A stretch of DNA of 64,000 nucleotides from an uncultured Collinsella sp. (GTDB lineage: Bacteria > Actinomycetota > Coriobacteriia > Coriobacteriales > Coriobacteriaceae): the NCBI GenBank assembly GCA_900541695.1, contig UQKL01000001.1, positions 207,380 through 271,379 on the forward strand. Direction: 5' to 3'. This document shows positions 22,844 through 32,116 of the stretch, piece after piece. How positions within the stretch are numbered: position 1 is the first letter of the stretch; each line of letters starts with the position of its first letter. The notes under the pieces are model-generated. The model was not told where the DNA came from. It ran no database searches and was given only the letters and a program-made list of their open reading frames with translations. A program made the position numbers and the translations under genes.

Positions 22844-23935
22844 TTACGCCTCGCCTCCCTTCTTGGAATCCTTGCGCGTACGGGACGTCTCAGGAGCGTT
22901 CTTGAGGAACTCGGGGTCACCGGAATAGTGGCACGCAGAATAGTGACCGGACTCGGTGACAACGCGCTCAGGGCGCTGCTTGCGGCACTTGTCCGTCGCG
23001 TAGGGGCAACGAGGAGAGAAGACGCAGCCCTCAGGCAGGTTCATGAGCGAAGGCGGGTTGCCGTGAATCGGCGTCAGCGGCTTCTTCTCTTCGATTGCCT
23101 GCTCCGGGATGGAGCGGATAAGACCCCAGGTGTAGGGGTGGCGGCTCTCGTAGAAGATTTCCTCAGCAGTACCGAACTCAACGGGGCGGCCGGCGTACAT
23201 AACCATGATCTTATCGGCCATATCGGCGACAACACCCAGGTCATGGGTAATCATGATGATGGCGTTGCCGTTCTTCTCCTGCATCTCCTGCATGAGCTCG
23301 ATAATCTGAGCCTGGATGGTAACGTCCAGGGCAGTCGTGGGCTCGTCGGCAATCAGAATATCGGGATCGCAGGCAAGGGCCATGGCAATCATGACTCGCT
23401 GACGCATACCGCCAGAGAACTGGTGCGGATACTCATTGACGCGCTTCTCGGGCTCGGGGATACCCACGAGGTCCAAAAGCTCGGTGGCACGCTTGAGCGC
23501 CTCCTGCTTGGAGTAGCCACGGTGCAGACGAAGACCCTCGCCCACCTGCCTGCCGATCTTATAGACCGGGTTCAAGGAGGTCATAGGATCCTGGAAGATC
23601 ATCGCGATATCGTTGCCGCGAATGTGCTGCATCTCTTCCTCGGTCATTTCGAGGATGGAGCGGCCGCGATAGCGAACGTCACCGCCCTCGATCTTTCCCG
23701 GAGGCATCGAGATGAGGCCCATGATGGTCATGGCGGTCACGGACTTACCGGAGCCGGACTCACCGACGACGCCCAGGGTTTCGCCGCGATCGAGCGTGTA
23801 GGAGACACCGTCGACAGCGCGAACAACGCCATCCTCGGTGTGGAAATACATCTTAAGGTCATCGACCTCGAGCAGATGCTGGCCCTCAGGAACCGGCTGA
23901 TCCTTCAGGTCCACATAGTTCTTGTTCTTCTTCAT
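22844..23935 (-). CDS. oppD: Oligopeptide ABC transporter ATP-binding protein
   Basis: A 363-residue ATPase partner of OppF. It shows Walker [10 protein letters not shown], signature FSGGMRQRV, Walker [13 protein letters not shown] and the histidine in ITHDLG. The C-terminal tail has [15 protein letters not shown] and a later cysteine, the four-cysteine arrangement typical of OppD/DppD. Its start is 2 bases from the oppC stop and its stop abuts oppF. Confidence 0.9.
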   Translation of the reverse strand: MKKNKNYVDLKDQPVPEGQHLLEVDDLKMYFHTEDGVVRAVDGVSYTLDRGETLGVVGESGSGKSVTAMTIMGLISMPPGKIEGGDVRYRGRSILEMTEEEMQHIRGNDIAMIFQDPMTSLNPVYKIGRQVGEGLRLHRGYSKQEALKRATELLDLVGIPEPEKRVNEYPHQFSGGMRQRVMIAMALACDPDILIADEPTTALDVTIQAQIIELMQEMQEKNGNAIIMITHDLGVVADMADKIMVMYAGRPVEFGTAEEIFYESRHPYTWGLIRSIPEQAIEEKKPLTPIHGNPPSLMNLPEGCVFSPRCPYATDKCRKQRPERVVTESGHYSACHYSGDPEFLKNAPETSRTRKDSKKGGEA

Positions 23936-23937
23936 CC

Positions 23938-24873
23938 TTATGCGTCCTTCATCTTGACGTCGAGGGCGTCGCGCAGACCGTCACCCAGCAGGGTGAAGGC
24001 GAGCACCGTCGAGAGAATTGCCAGACCGGGCATGATCATCATCCAGGGAGCGGTCAGAAGATACTGCTGACCGTCCTGAATCATGGAGCCCCACGAAGGC
24101 GTAGGCGGAATAACGCCCATGCCGAGGAAGGACAGAGCGGACTCGGTCAGAATGGCGCCACCAATGTTCATGGTCGCGTAGACCACGATGGAGGCGACGG
24201 AGTTCGGGAAGATGTGACGCACGACGATACGAGCATCAGATGCACCCATCGCGCGCGCTGCATCAACATAGTCGTTTTCCTTGACCGTCAAGATTGCAGA
24301 GCGGAAGACGCGCGCAATCGAAGGCCAGCCAAGAATGCCGATGGCGATAAAGACGTTCTGAAGACCACGGCCGATAACGGCGATCATGGCGACAACGAAC
24401 AGCACGTACGGGAACGCCAGGAAGATGTCCGCACAGCGCATGATGATCGTATCCCAAATGCCGCCGTAGAAACCGGCCAGGGCGCCCATGACCAGGCCGA
24501 TCAATGTGGAGATGGCGGTGGCCATGATACCGACAGAAAGCGAAACGCGTGCACCGTAGATAACGCGGACGAGAATGTCGCGACCGAGGGCATCGGTGCC
24601 AAACGGGTGCTCGGCACACGGAGCCAGTAGCGATGTCTCGGCCATGGTGGTCGAATCGGAAGCCGTCGGCGAACCGAGCCAGGGCTTAGCCCACAGATCT
24701 GCGGTCAGGGCAACCACAACGACGATGATGATCCAGCAGACACCGATAACGGCGAGCTTGTTCTTACGAAGACGCTTAAAAGCGTCGCCCCACAGCGTGC
24801 GGGACTTGGCGGGAGCAGATGCGACCTTGGTGGCGGTAGCCTGCTCCTGAGACTGAGAATCAGTTTCCTGCAT
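23938..24873 (-). CDS. oppC: Oligopeptide ABC transporter permease
   Basis: A 311-residue inner-membrane permease of the OppC/DppC type. A cytoplasmic N-terminal tail (about 35 residues) leads into a first membrane helix (LAVIGVCWIIIVVVVAL), then a large loop with GTDALGRDILVR, then the five-helix core with the EAA loop (DAARAMGASDARIVVRHIFPN). It forms the translocation channel with OppB. Confidence 0.9.
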   Translation of the reverse strand: MQETDSQSQEQATATKVASAPAKSRTLWGDAFKRLRKNKLAVIGVCWIIIVVVVALTADLWAKPWLGSPTASDSTTMAETSLLAPCAEHPFGTDALGRDILVRVIYGARVSLSVGIMATAISTLIGLVMGALAGFYGGIWDTIIMRCADIFLAFPYVLFVVAMIAVIGRGLQNVFIAIGILGWPSIARVFRSAILTVKENDYVDAARAMGASDARIVVRHIFPNSVASIVVYATMNIGGAILTESALSFLGMGVIPPTPSWGSMIQDGQQYLLTAPWMMIMPGLAILSTVLAFTLLGDGLRDALDVKMKDA

Positions 24874-24887
24874 GAGACGTACCTCCC

Positions 24888-25925
24888 TTAGGCCTTATCC
24901 GACGGACCGCCAAGGCGGATGCGCGGGTCGAGGAATGCATAGCTAATGTCGACGAGCAGGTTGATCACCATGACGACGACAACGATGAGCGTAACGCCGC
25001 CCATAACGATGGGCCAGTCACGCATGCTAATGGCGCGATAGACCTCATAGCCGATACCGGGCCAGTTGAAGACCGTCTCGGTCAGGATGGCGCCCGAAAG
25101 CATGCCGCCAAAGTCGACACCAATATAGGTAACGACGGGGATGAGTGCATTCTTAAGCGCATGCTTGACGATGATCGCACGATTGGAGAGACCCTTGGCC
25201 TTTGCCGTACGGATGTAATCCTGGTTCATGACGTCAAGCAGCTGCGAGCGCATAATGCGCGCAGCATAAGCGGTCGAAACCGAAGCCAGCGTAATGGTCG
25301 GAAGCACATAGTGCATCCAATCCTGATACTGAGAGCTGGAACCGCCGGCACCCGAGATCGGCATGGAGATTGCACCGCCCGTGGCGTCCTTGAGGATGAC
25401 GCCAAAGAACAGCTGCAGCAACATACCGAGCCAGAAGGCCGGGACCGCAACGAGGATCGACGTGGTGAGCGTTACCAAAATATCCCAGAAGGAATAACGC
25501 TTTACCGCCGAAATGATACCCGCACCGATACCCATAATTGCCTCGAGCACGATGGCGCACGCGGCAAGTTTGACCGTATACGGATACTTCTGGGCAAAGA
25601 TTTCCGTAACCGGCAGCTTGCGCTGATACGAATTGCCCAGATCGCCATGAAGCAGGCCGTTCATGTAATACAAGTAACGGTCCACGAGCGACGTTTGAAC
25701 GGGGTCGCCGTTCTCGTCAAGGATCGCGTTGCCGTCATCGTCCGTCTGGACCAGGTGATAGCGAACGCGAAGCTGAAGCTCCACCTCGGGGGACAGAGCC
25801 TTGTCTCCACCGATCAGCTTGATCGGATCTCCCGGCACGATATTCTGGAGGGCGAACAGAATCAGCGTAACGCCCAAAAACACCGGGATGAACTGAAGCA
25901 CACGTTTAACGATGTACTTACCCAT
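24888..25925 (-). CDS. oppB: Oligopeptide ABC transporter permease
   Basis: A 345-residue permease of the OppB/DppB type. The first helix (RVLQFIPVFLGVTLILFALQN) is followed by a periplasmic loop of about 80 residues and five more helices. The EAA loop is YIRTAKAKGLSNRAIIVKHALKN. ATG 25925 follows GGGGAG. It is separated from oppA by a stable hairpin that may set a higher dose of the binding protein. Confidence 0.9.
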   Translation of the reverse strand: MGKYIVKRVLQFIPVFLGVTLILFALQNIVPGDPIKLIGGDKALSPEVELQLRVRYHLVQTDDDGNAILDENGDPVQTSLVDRYLYYMNGLLHGDLGNSYQRKLPVTEIFAQKYPYTVKLAACAIVLEAIMGIGAGIISAVKRYSFWDILVTLTTSILVAVPAFWLGMLLQLFFGVILKDATGGAISMPISGAGGSSSQYQDWMHYVLPTITLASVSTAYAARIMRSQLLDVMNQDYIRTAKAKGLSNRAIIVKHALKNALIPVVTYIGVDFGGMLSGAILTETVFNWPGIGYEVYRAISMRDWPIVMGGVTLIVVVVMVINLLVDISYAFLDPRIRLGGPSDKA

Positions 25926-25956
25926 ACCACTCCCCTATCTAGGGATTAACCTAAAT

Positions 25957-25984
25957 GGGATGCCGATCGCCAGACCGGCATCCC
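25957..25984 (-). promoter_or_regulatory. Intercistronic hairpin between oppA and oppB
   Basis: GGGATGCCG (25957-25965) and CGGCATCCC (25976-25984) pair perfectly around 10 bases. It follows the binding-protein gene without a T run on the minus strand, the usual place for a stem that stabilises upstream mRNA or partly ends transcription. Confidence 0.6.
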
Positions 25985-26081
25985 AAAATTACCATCAGCC
26001 AGTTTACCCCAGGTTAGGGAGAACTGTATGTTTCCCATGAGGTCTACGTAAATACTTGACCCTCACGGAAGCTGCAAACTC

Positions 26082-27758
26082 TTAGGCGAGCTCAGCGGTA
26101 CCCAGATCGGCGTGCTTCTGCGGATCGACATAGAGGTGCTTAATGCGATCGGAGCCGGCGATGGTGTGCGTGTAGAACATAATCGGGATGACCGGGCAGT
26201 CGGCAGCGACCATTGCGTCGGCCTCCTGCATCTTAGCGACGCGCTCCTCGTCGTCAACAATAGTACGAGCCTCGTCGACCTTGGCGTCGAACTCGGGGTT
26301 GTTGTAACCGGAGCGGTTGTCGCCACCGAGGGAGTCGGAGTGGAACAGCGGATACAGGAAGTTGTCCATGATCGGGTAGTCGGCAATCCAACCCAGACGA
26401 CCGAACTGATAGTTAAAGTTCTGATACTGCTCGAGCAGGGCAGACCACTCAGGGGTATCGGAGACAGCGGTAACGCCAACCTTGGCGAGGTCACCGATGA
26501 TGGACTCCATGATCTCCTTGTGACCGCCGTCCTGGTTGTAGGACAGGGTCACGCTAATGCCACGATCCCCGTTAGCGCCAGCGGGAGCAACCTTGTCGAG
26601 GTACTCGTTAGCCTTGTCGACATCGTAGGCGCAGAACTCCCATGCGCCCTCCTTGTAGCCATCGATGCCCGGAGGAACAATGCCGTCGGCAGGAGTACGG
26701 GTACCCTTGAAGATGGTCTTGCAGATGGCCTCACGGTTGATGGCCAGGGAGATACCCCTGCGCAGGTCGGCGTTGCTGAACGGCTCGGCCGTGGTGTTGC
26801 AGGTCAGATAGTACGTGGAAGGCTCGGCGCCGAGCAGCATGCGCTCGCCGTCACCCATGGTGTAGCCGTCCTTGGACACGCCGCGATCCTTCTTGGCGGC
26901 GTCGATCTGAGCGACGGGAACGTCGCAGACATCGAGGTTACCGGCCTGGAACTCCTTGTAGGCGGTCTCCATGTCCTTGATGACCTGGAAGTGGATGCCA
27001 TCGATCTTGGCCTTGTCGCCATAGTAATCGTCGAACTTCTTGACGTTGATCTCCTGGCCATCCTCCCACTTGCCGTCCATCATGAACGGGCCGTTACCGA
27101 CCGGGGCGAGGTAGAAGCTCTTGACATCGGACTCGGCGCACTCGGGAACCGGGGCCAGAGCCGGGTGAGAGGCGACGAAGGGGAAGTCGGCGTAAGCGGA
27201 AGCCAGCTTGACGACGAGGGTCTCATCGTCGGGGCAGGTAACACCGCTGAGCTCGGTAGCGTTACCGGCAAGCAGATCGTCATAGCCCTCGACCATGGAA
27301 AGGTGATAGGAGACCTCGGAAGGGCCGTACTCGGTAGCGACAGCCGACTTGGTGTTGACCAGACGCTCCCAACCGAGCTTGAAGGACTTGGAGGTAACGT
27401 CGTCACCGTTGTGGAACTTGGCCTTCTTGATCTTGAAGGTGAACTCGGTGGCGTCGTCGTTGGCCTCGAAGGACTCGCAAGCCAGCGGAACGATCTCGCC
27501 CTTCTCGGCGTCATAAGAGGTCAGAGCATCAAAGAGCTGGTACTCGACCTGAGTGCCCTGGTCCTCCTGGACATTGTAGGGGTCGATGCAGACCGGGTTG
27601 TTGATGTAGAAGTTCAGCTTCGAACCGGACTCAGAACCGGAAGCGTCGCCGCCCTTCTTGCCGCATGCGGCAAGAAAAGCCATGGAGCTCGCAGCAAGGG
27701 TACCGCCGACAAAGGCGCGACGACCCATAACGGGCTGGTGGAACATAGAATCAGCCAT
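26082..27758 (-). CDS. oppA: Oligopeptide-binding lipoprotein
   Basis: A 558-residue family 5 solute-binding protein that delivers peptides to OppBC at the cell surface. The signal sequence GRRAFVGGTLAASSMAFLAAC ends in a lipobox with the lipid-modified cysteine and carries a twin-arginine pair. A Gly/Ser linker follows, then the SBP domain (YQLFDALTSYDAE near the start). ATG 27758 follows AAGGAGG. It is the promoter-proximal gene of the operon; the 294 bases upstream hold two GTGCATAA repeats and the secG terminator. Confidence 0.92.
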   Translation of the reverse strand: MADSMFHQPVMGRRAFVGGTLAASSMAFLAACGKKGGDASGSESGSKLNFYINNPVCIDPYNVQEDQGTQVEYQLFDALTSYDAEKGEIVPLACESFEANDDATEFTFKIKKAKFHNGDDVTSKSFKLGWERLVNTKSAVATEYGPSEVSYHLSMVEGYDDLLAGNATELSGVTCPDDETLVVKLASAYADFPFVASHPALAPVPECAESDVKSFYLAPVGNGPFMMDGKWEDGQEINVKKFDDYYGDKAKIDGIHFQVIKDMETAYKEFQAGNLDVCDVPVAQIDAAKKDRGVSKDGYTMGDGERMLLGAEPSTYYLTCNTTAEPFSNADLRRGISLAINREAICKTIFKGTRTPADGIVPPGIDGYKEGAWEFCAYDVDKANEYLDKVAPAGANGDRGISVTLSYNQDGGHKEIMESIIGDLAKVGVTAVSDTPEWSALLEQYQNFNYQFGRLGWIADYPIMDNFLYPLFHSDSLGGDNRSGYNNPEFDAKVDEARTIVDDEERVAKMQEADAMVAADCPVIPIMFYTHTIAGSDRIKHLYVDPQKHADLGTAELA

Positions 27759-27858
27759 GCCATCCTCCTTATGAGATAGGACAAAGAAATGTTCAGTCGG
27801 ACACATGTCGAGACAATCCGATCCGAACCATCAAAACGCCGCCCGTTGCTATGGCTGG

Positions 27859-27908
27859 TTATGCACAACGAACCAACGTTTCTCAATACAGTAGCGCATT
27901 TTATGCAC
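27859..27908 (-). promoter_or_regulatory. Pair of GTGCATAA direct repeats upstream of oppA
   Basis: GTGCATAA occurs at 27859-27866 and 27901-27908 on the minus strand, 42 bp apart, four helical turns. No convincing promoter hexamers were found between them. They could be sites for a regulator of peptide uptake, or chance. Confidence 0.3.
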
Positions 27909-27995
27909 GATTTGGGGCTAATTCCGGTCAACGGTCGAGAATTTCTTTAGTTGGGCGAAGTATGTGGGGATATTTTGGCTCTGTTACAAATATGT

Positions 27996-28030
27996 AAACA
28001 AAAAGGGTCCCGCACTTGCGGAACCCTTTT
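27996..28030 (-). terminator. Intrinsic terminator of secG (possibly bidirectional)
   Basis: AAAAGGGT (28001-28008) with CCGCA and their complements TGCGG and ACCCTTTT (28023-28030) form a strong stem, followed by TTTTTG on the minus strand. Confidence 0.9.
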
Positions 28031-28052
28031 CAAGTATTTATGTGGCTCGTGC

Positions 28053-28307
28053 TTAGTAGCCGACGATACCCTGCGGGAAGAAGAACATGCACAGGACGAC
28101 ACACACGGCAAAAACGACGGCCATAATTACCGTCAGGCGATCGAGGTTCTGCTCCATGACGCCCGTGGCAGAGCTGGAGTTATACAGCGAGCTAGCGATC
28201 ATATCCGAAACGCCGGTGCCCTTACCAGAGTGCATCAGGACGAGAATCGTCAGCGCCACGGCAGAGACAGCCCAAACGACAAACAGAAGAATCTGAAACG
28301 GACCCAT
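28053..28307 (-). CDS. secG: Preprotein translocase subunit SecG
   Basis: An 84-residue two-helix membrane protein of the SecYEG channel. The first helix is FQILLFVVWAVSAVALTILVLMH, the connecting loop contains the typical SGKGTGVSDMIA, and the second helix is LTVIMAVVFAVCVVLCMFFF. It ends the glycolytic gene block, as in other actinobacteria, but follows gpmI here behind a terminator. Confidence 0.93.
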   Translation of the reverse strand: MGPFQILLFVVWAVSAVALTILVLMHSGKGTGVSDMIASSLYNSSSATGVMEQNLDRLTVIMAVVFAVCVVLCMFFFPQGIVGY

Positions 28308-28404
28308 AGATAAGCTCCTTAATAGAACAATTCAAACTCCAGTACTGTACCACAACCCCCAGCACTCCCCCATCAGCCATTTGGTGACGAGGTAGAAATA
28401 GCGC

Positions 28405-28440
28405 AAAAAAAGAGGGTTGTCCGGTTGTGGACAACCCCCT
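28405..28440 (-). terminator. Intrinsic terminator of gpmI
   Basis: GGGTTGTCC (28414-28422) and GGACAACCC (28429-28437) pair perfectly around a 6-base loop; CTCTTTTTTTG follows on the minus strand. It lies between gpmI and secG. Confidence 0.93.
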
Positions 28441-28466
28441 TACTAGAAAACGGTATTTGTTTTCTA

Positions 28467-30020
28467 TTAGGCCTCGGTGGCGAGTACGCGACCCGTCATC
28501 TCGGCGGAAGGCTCAATACCAGCCATGGTGAGCATGGTCGGAGCGATATCGGAAAGACGGCCGTCCTCGATACCGGTGAGCTGTGCCTTCTCATCAACGA
28601 TGATGAACGGCACGCGGTTGGTGGTGTGAGCCGTGAACGGATGCTTGGAACCGTCGGAAGCAACGTCAAACATGTGATCGGCGTTGCCGTGATCGGCGGT
28701 AATCAGCGCAAAGCCGCCCTTAGCGAGAATCGCCGGGACAACCTTGGACAGGGCATCGTCAACAGCCTCGACGGCCTTAACGGCAGCGTCGAAGACACCG
28801 GTGTGACCAACCATGTCGCAGTTTGCGAAGTTCACGATGTAGAAATCAGCGCGATCCTCGTTGATGGCGGCGACAAGCTTCTCGGTAACCTCGGGAGCGC
28901 TCATCTCAGGTTGCAGGTCGTAGGTAGCGACCTTGGGAGAAGCGACGAGCACGCGCTCCTCGCCCTCCTTGGGCTCCTCGATGCCGCCGTTGAGGAAGAA
29001 CGTCACGTGGGCGTACTTCTCGGTCTCGGCGGTGTGCAGCTGCTTCAGGCCATTGGCGGCGATAACGTCGGCCAGAACGTTCTCGGGGAACGTCTTGGGG
29101 AAGGCGACCTCGACGTCAAACGTCGGGTCGTACTCGGTCATCGTCACAAAGTGCGAAAGCTTGATCTGCTCGCGCTCAAAGCCGTCGAACTCCTTGTCCG
29201 TGAACACGCGAGTCATCTGACGAGCGCGGTCGGGACGGAAGTTGAAGAAGATGGCCGCGTCGCCCTCGTGGATGCCCTCGTTGTAGGCAGCGAAGGGCTC
29301 GACGAACTCGTCGCCGCGCGGATCCTTCTCGTAGTAGGCCTTGATACCGGCAACAGGGTCGGTATCGGCATCGGATGCGTTGACCATGACATCGTAGGCG
29401 CGCTGGATGCGCTCCCAACGGTTGTCGCGGTCCATGGCCCAATAACGGCCCGAGACGGTGGCAACGCGAGCGTCGCAACCGGTCTCCTCGGAGATCTTAG
29501 CCAGGAAGGCGCAGAACTCACTCATGTAACCGGCACCGGACTGCGGGTCAACGTCGCGACCATCCATGAAGGCGTGGACGCGAACGGTCTTGACACCGTG
29601 CTCGGCAGCCATCTTGACCAGAGCCTCGACGTGGCTCATATGAGAATGAACACCGCCAGGGCTCATAAGGCCCATGAGGTGGAGAGTCTTGCCGTCAGCC
29701 TTGACGTCGTCCATAGCCTTGACGAAGACCTCGTTCTTGGCGATGGAGCCGTCCTTGATGGCATTGTTGATGCGCGAAAGCTCCTGGAACACGATGCGGC
29801 CGGCACCGATGTTGAGGTGACCCACCTCGGAGTTGCCCATCTGGCCATCGGGAAGACCCACGTCCTCGCCCGAAGCGCCGAGCGTGGTGTGGGGGTACTT
29901 CTCGTACAGGCTATCGAGGAAGGGCGTCTTGGCAGCGGCGACGGCGTTCTCGCCATCGGCCGGAGCCAGGCCGCAACCATCCATGATGATCAGGAGTGCA
30001 GGAAGATGACGCTGTGCCAT
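28467..30020 (-). CDS. gpmI: 2,3-bisphosphoglycerate-independent phosphoglycerate mutase
   Basis: Interconverts 3- and 2-phosphoglycerate in glycolysis. The 517-residue alkaline-phosphatase-fold enzyme has the metal site IIMDGCG near the N terminus, the phosphorylated serine at about Ser64 in GNSEVGHLN, and the C-terminal metal motif ITADHGNAD. The start lies 5 bases after the tpiA stop, so it belongs to pgk-tpiA-gpmI. Confidence 0.96.
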   Translation of the reverse strand: MAQRHLPALLIIMDGCGLAPADGENAVAAAKTPFLDSLYEKYPHTTLGASGEDVGLPDGQMGNSEVGHLNIGAGRIVFQELSRINNAIKDGSIAKNEVFVKAMDDVKADGKTLHLMGLMSPGGVHSHMSHVEALVKMAAEHGVKTVRVHAFMDGRDVDPQSGAGYMSEFCAFLAKISEETGCDARVATVSGRYWAMDRDNRWERIQRAYDVMVNASDADTDPVAGIKAYYEKDPRGDEFVEPFAAYNEGIHEGDAAIFFNFRPDRARQMTRVFTDKEFDGFEREQIKLSHFVTMTEYDPTFDVEVAFPKTFPENVLADVIAANGLKQLHTAETEKYAHVTFFLNGGIEEPKEGEERVLVASPKVATYDLQPEMSAPEVTEKLVAAINEDRADFYIVNFANCDMVGHTGVFDAAVKAVEAVDDALSKVVPAILAKGGFALITADHGNADHMFDVASDGSKHPFTAHTTNRVPFIIVDEKAQLTGIEDGRLSDIAPTMLTMAGIEPSAEMTGRVLATEA

Positions 30021-30025
30021 ATGTC

Positions 30026-30793
30026 CTACTCGCCTGCCTTGACGACCATAGAGGCGAAGTCGGCAGCCTTGAGCGAAGCGCCGCCCACGAGGGCGCCGTC
30101 GACGTCGGGCTTGGCGACGAGCTCGGCGATGTTGCCGGGCTTGGCAGAGCCACCATAGAGAACGCGGATGCCGTCGGCGAGCTCCTCACCGAACATCTCC
30201 TTGAGGGTCTCACGGATAGCGCCGCAGACCTCCTGAGCGTCCTCGGCGGTAGCGGTCTTGCCGGTGCCGATGGCCCAGATGGGCTCGTAGGCGACGACGA
30301 CCTGCTTGGGGCAAGTGATCTCGAGACCCTCGAGACCAGCCTTGACCTGGTTCACGACGTGCTCGACATAGGTGCCGGCCTCGCGGACCTCAAGGGACTC
30401 GCCGCAGCAGAAGACAGGAACAAGACCGGCGGCAACGAGGGCCTTGGCCTTCTTGTTCTGATCCTCGTCGGTCTCGTGGAAGTAATCACGACGCTCGGAG
30501 TGACCGATGATGCAGTAGGTGCAGCCAGCGGACTTGAGCATGTCGCAAGAAGACTCACCGGTGAAGGCACCCTTGGCCTCCCAGTACACGTTCTGTGCAC
30601 CGAGGGCGATGGGGGCAGCCTGAATACGGTCATGAACCGTGGTGATGTCGATGGTCGGAGGGCAGACGAGCACCTCGACGCCAGCCGGAACCTCGGGCAG
30701 AGCCTGAGCCAGCTCGTCGGCGAGCTTGGCGGCCTCGGCGACGTCGTTGTTCATCTTCCAGTTACCAGCGATAAGAAGGGTGCGATTAGGCAT
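30026..30793 (-). CDS. tpiA: Triosephosphate isomerase
   Basis: A 255-residue TIM-barrel enzyme interconverting dihydroxyacetone phosphate and glyceraldehyde-3-phosphate. Lys13 is in GNWKMN, the catalytic histidine in CIIGHSERR, and the catalytic glutamate with the flexible loop in VVAYEPIWAIGTGK. The start ATG 30793 overlaps the last 8 bases of pgk (ATGCCTAA), indicating translational coupling. Confidence 0.97.
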   Translation of the reverse strand: MPNRTLLIAGNWKMNNDVAEAAKLADELAQALPEVPAGVEVLVCPPTIDITTVHDRIQAAPIALGAQNVYWEAKGAFTGESSCDMLKSAGCTYCIIGHSERRDYFHETDEDQNKKAKALVAAGLVPVFCCGESLEVREAGTYVEHVVNQVKAGLEGLEITCPKQVVVAYEPIWAIGTGKTATAEDAQEVCGAIRETLKEMFGEELADGIRVLYGGSAKPGNIAELVAKPDVDGALVGGASLKAADFASMVVKAGE

Positions 30794-31976
30794 CGAGAAG
30801 CGCCTCCACTCCGGGCAGGGCCTTACCCTCGACGAGCTCCATGGAAGCGCCACCACCGGTAGAGATCCAGCTCATCTTGTCGGCCAGGTTGAACTTGTTG
30901 ACGGCTGCGACAGAGTCGCCACCACCGATGATCGAGGTGCAATCAGCCTCGGCGACAGCCTCGGCGATAGCCTGGGTGCCGTGAGCGAAGTTATCGAACT
31001 CGAAGACGCCCATGGGGCCATTCCAGAACACAGTCTTGGCACCCTTGACAGCCTCGGCGTAGAGCTCCTCGGTCTTGGGGCCGATGTCCATACCCTCACG
31101 GTCGTCGGGGATAGCGTCGGAAGCGACAACCTCGGGGACAGCATCCTCGCCAAAGTGATCAGCAACGCGGTTGTCGATGGGGAGCAGGATCTTGACGCCC
31201 TTCTCCTCGGCCTTCTTGAGCATCTCACCGGCGCGCTCGACCCAGTCCTCTTCCTTGAGGGACTGACCGACGGACAGGCCCTGAGCCAGGAAGAAGGTGT
31301 AGGCCATGCCGCCACCGATGATCAGGGTATCAGCGGAGTCGATGAGGTGATCGAGAACGCCGATCTTGGAGGAAACCTTGGAACCGCCGACGATGGCGAC
31401 GAAGGGGCGCTCGGGCTCGGCGAAGATGCCGGTCAGCGTGTCGACCTCCTTCTCGAGCAGGAAGCCGGCGACGGCAGGCAGGTAAGCGGCGGGGCCCACG
31501 ACGGAACCCTGGGCGCGGTGTGCGGTGCCGAAGGCATCGAGAACGAAGACGTCACCATAGGAAGCGAGCTTCTTGGCGATCTCGGGATCGTTCTTCTTCT
31601 CACGCTTGTCAAAACGGACGTTCTCGAGAACGAGGACCTTGCCCGGCTCGACGGCGGCGACAGCCTCGGCGGCCTTCTCGCCATACGTGTCGGCAACAAA
31701 AGCAACGTCAAGGCCAGAGAGCTCAACGAGCTTCTTGGCGACAGGCTCGAGGGAAAGCTCGGGCTGGAAGCCAGTGCCCTCAGGACGGCCGAGGTGGCTC
31801 ATGAGGATGACTCGAGCGTTGTGCTCAACGAGGTAGTTGATGGTGGGCAGGGCAGCCTTGATACGGGTGGTGTCGCCAACGACGCCATCCTTGATAGGCA
31901 CGTTGAAGTCAACGCGGACGAGAACGCGCTTGCCGTCGACATCGATGTCGCGGACGGTCTTCTTGGTAAAGGCCAT
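30786..31976 (-). CDS. pgk: Phosphoglycerate kinase
   Basis: A 396-residue enzyme forming ATP from 1,3-bisphosphoglycerate. It has the N-domain motifs VLVRVDFNVP and LMSHLGRPEG, the hinge, and the C-domain nucleotide motif GGGDSVAA near the end. ATG 31976 is the family start; the frame runs 12 codons further upstream. gap lies upstream behind a terminator, so pgk is probably fed by read-through or by its own promoter. Confidence 0.97.
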   Translation of the reverse strand: MAFTKKTVRDIDVDGKRVLVRVDFNVPIKDGVVGDTTRIKAALPTINYLVEHNARVILMSHLGRPEGTGFQPELSLEPVAKKLVELSGLDVAFVADTYGEKAAEAVAAVEPGKVLVLENVRFDKREKKNDPEIAKKLASYGDVFVLDAFGTAHRAQGSVVGPAAYLPAVAGFLLEKEVDTLTGIFAEPERPFVAIVGGSKVSSKIGVLDHLIDSADTLIIGGGMAYTFFLAQGLSVGQSLKEEDWVERAGEMLKKAEEKGVKILLPIDNRVADHFGEDAVPEVVASDAIPDDREGMDIGPKTEELYAEAVKGAKTVFWNGPMGVFEFDNFAHGTQAIAEAVAEADCTSIIGGGDSVAAVNKFNLADKMSWISTGGGASMELVEGKALPGVEALLDA

Positions 31977-32031
31977 GTTTGCTTCTACCTTTCGTACGTG
32001 TCTGCCTCCCATTACGGCAGACGATTTCCTA

Positions 32032-32077
32032 TAAAAAGGGCGCGACCCTAGGGTGTAAGCCCTATGAGGCCGCGCCC
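32032..32077 (-). terminator. Intrinsic terminator of gap
   Basis: GGGCGCG (32038-32044) and CGCGCCC (32071-32077) close an imperfect stem with an inner CCTAGGG/CCCTATG hairpin; TTTTTAT follows on the minus strand. It separates gap from pgk. Confidence 0.85.
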
Positions 32078-32116
32078 TTCTTTAGACGCTCAACGAGCTA
32101 TTCGCTAAAAGCTAAA

